Assembly: GCA_938046705.1 (NCBI GenBank)
Contig: CALIWP010000136.1
Span: forward strand, 1 to 7,656
Length of the DNA: 7,656 nt
Source of the DNA: an uncultured Campylobacter sp.
Lineage (GTDB): Bacteria; Campylobacterota; Campylobacteria; Campylobacterales; Campylobacteraceae
Direction: 5' to 3'
Shown: piece after piece, positions 6,515 through 7,656 of the stretch
How positions within the stretch are numbered: the stretch's first letter is position 1
Layout: each line of letters opens with the position of its first letter
Made by a program: the position numbers and the translations under genes
Notes under the pieces: generated by a model
Database searches by the model: none
Told to the model about the DNA's origin: nothing
The model's input: the letters and a program-made list of their open reading frames with translations, nothing else

Positions 6515-7258
6515 TTATCTAGAAAGCTTTAGCAGATACCCGTCCTGCGTCTTTTCGATCTCGTGCTTGTAGCTGCCGTCGAGATCAAAAACTACGCGGT
6601 AAAATTTGCCGTGCGAGCCAAAAAGAGCCGTTTTAAACGCGCCGCAGTCAAGCTCGTCTTTTCTGGTATTTACGTCCGTTTGCGAGGCGAAGTCGATCAC
6701 GACCTTGGTGCCTTTGCTGATAGAGTAGTCCTTTAGCTTCTCGTCGGTCGTGAGGATTTTTATCTGCATCGGATAGATCTCAAATTTCGTCTGCTTATAG
6801 ACGATCTGCTTTTGCGGTTGCGGCTTTTCAAGCGGTTTTATGACGACATCTTTTAGCGGCTCTTGCGTGGTCATGTTGCGCTCGGTAGGCTTTGGCGCGA
6901 CGTCTATCGCGGCGGCTTTTGGCTCCTCTTTAGTGACCGAGACGTCGGGCTTTTCTACGACGACGGGCACTGCGATCTTGCTGAGCAAAAACTCATCCTG
7001 CCACGAGATGCTTTTGTTTATATCGACGGTTTTTTCCTTGATACTGCCGTCGAGGCTTTTGTATTTTAGCGTGACGGAGATGAAGTTTCTAGCGTCGGCG
7101 GGAAATTTGAAACTCTGCTTCTCAAAAGGCGGCAAATTTTCCACGACGTTGCTGCTAGCCATGCTCGCGTTTACATCGCCCGAGGGCGCAAAAGGATTTT
7201 CTCTGCCAAAAGCCAGCCCGCAGGCCAGCGCCAAAAGCCAAATTTTACCGATTTTCAT
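6515..7258 (-). CDS. AMIN-domain exported protein, CgpA-like glycoprotein
   Basis: This 247-residue exported protein starts at an ATG with GGGGGAG immediately upstream. Residues 1-18 look like a signal peptide (cleavage near AFG/REN); C13 lies in a poor lipobox (ALAC), so lipidation is unlikely. The mature start RENPFAP is followed by a Pro/Lys/Glu-rich linker (about 100-150) and a C-terminal beta-rich AMIN-like domain (about 155-247, with TKVVIDF and FYRVVFDLDGS strands). AMIN domains localise envelope proteins by binding peptidoglycan or secretion machinery. Every N-X-S/T in the protein has an acidic residue at -2: DVNAS (N30), DINKS (N81) and ERNMT (N128). From memory, the C. jejuni gene in the same position, Cj1670c (CgpA), is a proven N-glycoprotein, so orthology is likely, though its cellular role is unknown. 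The gene lies 31 nt after the FtsB-like gene in one operon. Confidence 0.87.
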   Translation of the reverse strand: MKIGKIWLLALACGLAFGRENPFAPSGDVNASMASSNVVENLPPFEKQSFKFPADARNFISVTLKYKSLDGSIKEKTVDINKSISWQDEFLLSKIAVPVVVEKPDVSVTKEEPKAAAIDVAPKPTERNMTTQEPLKDVVIKPLEKPQPQKQIVYKQTKFEIYPMQIKILTTDEKLKDYSISKGTKVVIDFASQTDVNTRKDELDCGAFKTALFGSHGKFYRVVFDLDGSYKHEIEKTQDGYLLKLSR

Positions 7259-7289
7259 AACTCCCCCGTTTTTTAAATTTTCCGACTAA

Positions 7290-7559
7290 TCAGCCGCCGC
7301 TACTTGGCTCAAGCTCTTTTAACTCGAAATACGCCTTTTGCAGCTGGGCGTTTTGTTTTTTTAGCGTTTCGACGTCGCGTTCTAGTTGCGTTTTTTGCTC
7401 TTGCAGGCTTAGCATCACGTCTAGCGAGCGCTTGCCAAAGATTATGTTGCCCACGTAGATACCAAAACATATCACGCAAAACGCTATAAGCGTAAATCTG
7501 AGAAAAAGCCTGAAATCAAACGGCTTTTTCTCGACGTATTCGTCTAGGACTTCGCTCAA
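7290..7559 (-). CDS. FtsB/DivIC-like septum formation initiator membrane protein
   Basis: This is a small bitopic inner-membrane protein of 89 residues with a short cytoplasmic N-terminus (1-19), one transmembrane helix (about 20-43) and a periplasmic coiled coil (about 46-84, heptads such as [20 protein letters not shown]) after an FGKRS turn. This is the FtsB/DivIC arrangement, a family that forms the FtsQ-FtsL-FtsB division complex. FtsB genes often follow eno, as here, and Cj1671c holds the same place in C. jejuni. The start is TTG, overlapping the enolase stop as TTGA (7559-7556), so translation is probably coupled; a GGGA 8-9 nt upstream is the only Shine-Dalgarno. The only other in-frame Met (M49) would remove the membrane helix. 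FtsL-like or other coiled-coil membrane proteins are possible alternatives. Confidence 0.85.
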   Translation of the reverse strand: MSEVLDEYVEKKPFDFRLFLRFTLIAFCVICFGIYVGNIIFGKRSLDVMLSLQEQKTQLERDVETLKKQNAQLQKAYFELKELEPSSGG

Positions 7560-7656
7560 ATTTGATTTCCCAAAAACTCGTCCGTCTCGCGCTCGATCTC
7601 AAGCAGGCGGTTGTATTTTGCGTTGCGTTCGCTTCTTGAGGTCGCGCCCGTTTTGA
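7556..7656 (-). CDS. eno: Enolase, C-terminal 32 residues (5' part outside window)
   Basis: Only the last 32 codons and the TGA stop (7558-7556) are present. They read [20 protein letters not shown] and continue to a short tail ending GNQI. The SRSER...KYN.LL.IE pattern is the conserved C-terminus of bacterial enolase, which interconverts 2-phosphoglycerate and phosphoenolpyruvate in the cytoplasm. The active-site residues lie outside the window. The stop overlaps the TTG start of the FtsB-like gene, marking this as the upstream member of the operon. Confidence 0.93.
   Translation of the reverse strand, partial: KTGATSRSERNAKYNRLLEIERETDEFLGNQI

Noticed and set aside
6840..7289. 149-codon plus-strand frame opposite the AMIN gene
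   Set aside because: Shadow frame. The minus-strand gene has signal peptide, domain, sequons and operon position, whereas this frame has none of these.
1..7656. CRISPR arrays, tRNA, rRNA, transposase or integrase
   Set aside because: I looked for regular spaced repeats, tRNA-like cloverleaf ends and recombinase motifs on both strands and saw none.

Overview
Most of the window (about position 931 to the right end) looks like chromosome of a Campylobacter of the relatively GC-rich oral/gut group (C. rectus, C. showae, C. curvus or C. gracilis type; species not resolvable here). The grounds are the gene content, the order eno / FtsB-like / AMIN-domain protein (which, from memory, matches C. jejuni Cj1672c-Cj1671c-Cj1670c), very dense use of the word AAATTT, and promoters with a -10 box but no -35 box.

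Layout from left to right. Positions 1-817 (minus) hold an incomplete gene, cut by the left edge, for an unusual Gly/Ala-rich, probably membrane-inserting protein. It is AT-rich, uses different codons, and carries its own textbook sigma-70 promoter and a strong Shine-Dalgarno, so it looks recently acquired from a low-GC donor (Fusobacteria or Firmicutes style). Positions 818-1059 contain that promoter and, on the native side of the composition step, a long nested inverted repeat. dapB follows (1060-1827, minus; lysine/diaminopimelate synthesis), with a 142-bp divergent promoter region separating it from a 947-residue PqqL-like periplasmic M16 zinc protease (1970-4813, plus). A convergent gap with hairpins (4814-4986) leads to a TTG-started, membrane-anchored ankyrin-repeat protein (4987-6285, minus). 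A 229-bp gene-free stretch (6286-6514) holds a good intrinsic terminator and a probable promoter. Finally comes the 3' part of an operon read leftwards: enolase (C-terminal 32 residues only), an FtsB/DivIC-like small membrane protein, and an AMIN-domain exported protein.

The exported proteins share a theme. Bacterial N-glycosylation sequons (D/E-X-N-X-S/T) occur three times in the AMIN protein, four times in the ankyrin protein (including DQNAT, the preferred PglB acceptor) and twice in the protease, so this stretch probably encodes several glycoproteins of the Pgl system. The best candidate for something undescribed is the left-edge imported gene: its 95-residue charge-free Gly/Ala core flanked by charged helices suggests a pore-forming or membrane-active effector whose partners would lie to the left of the window.
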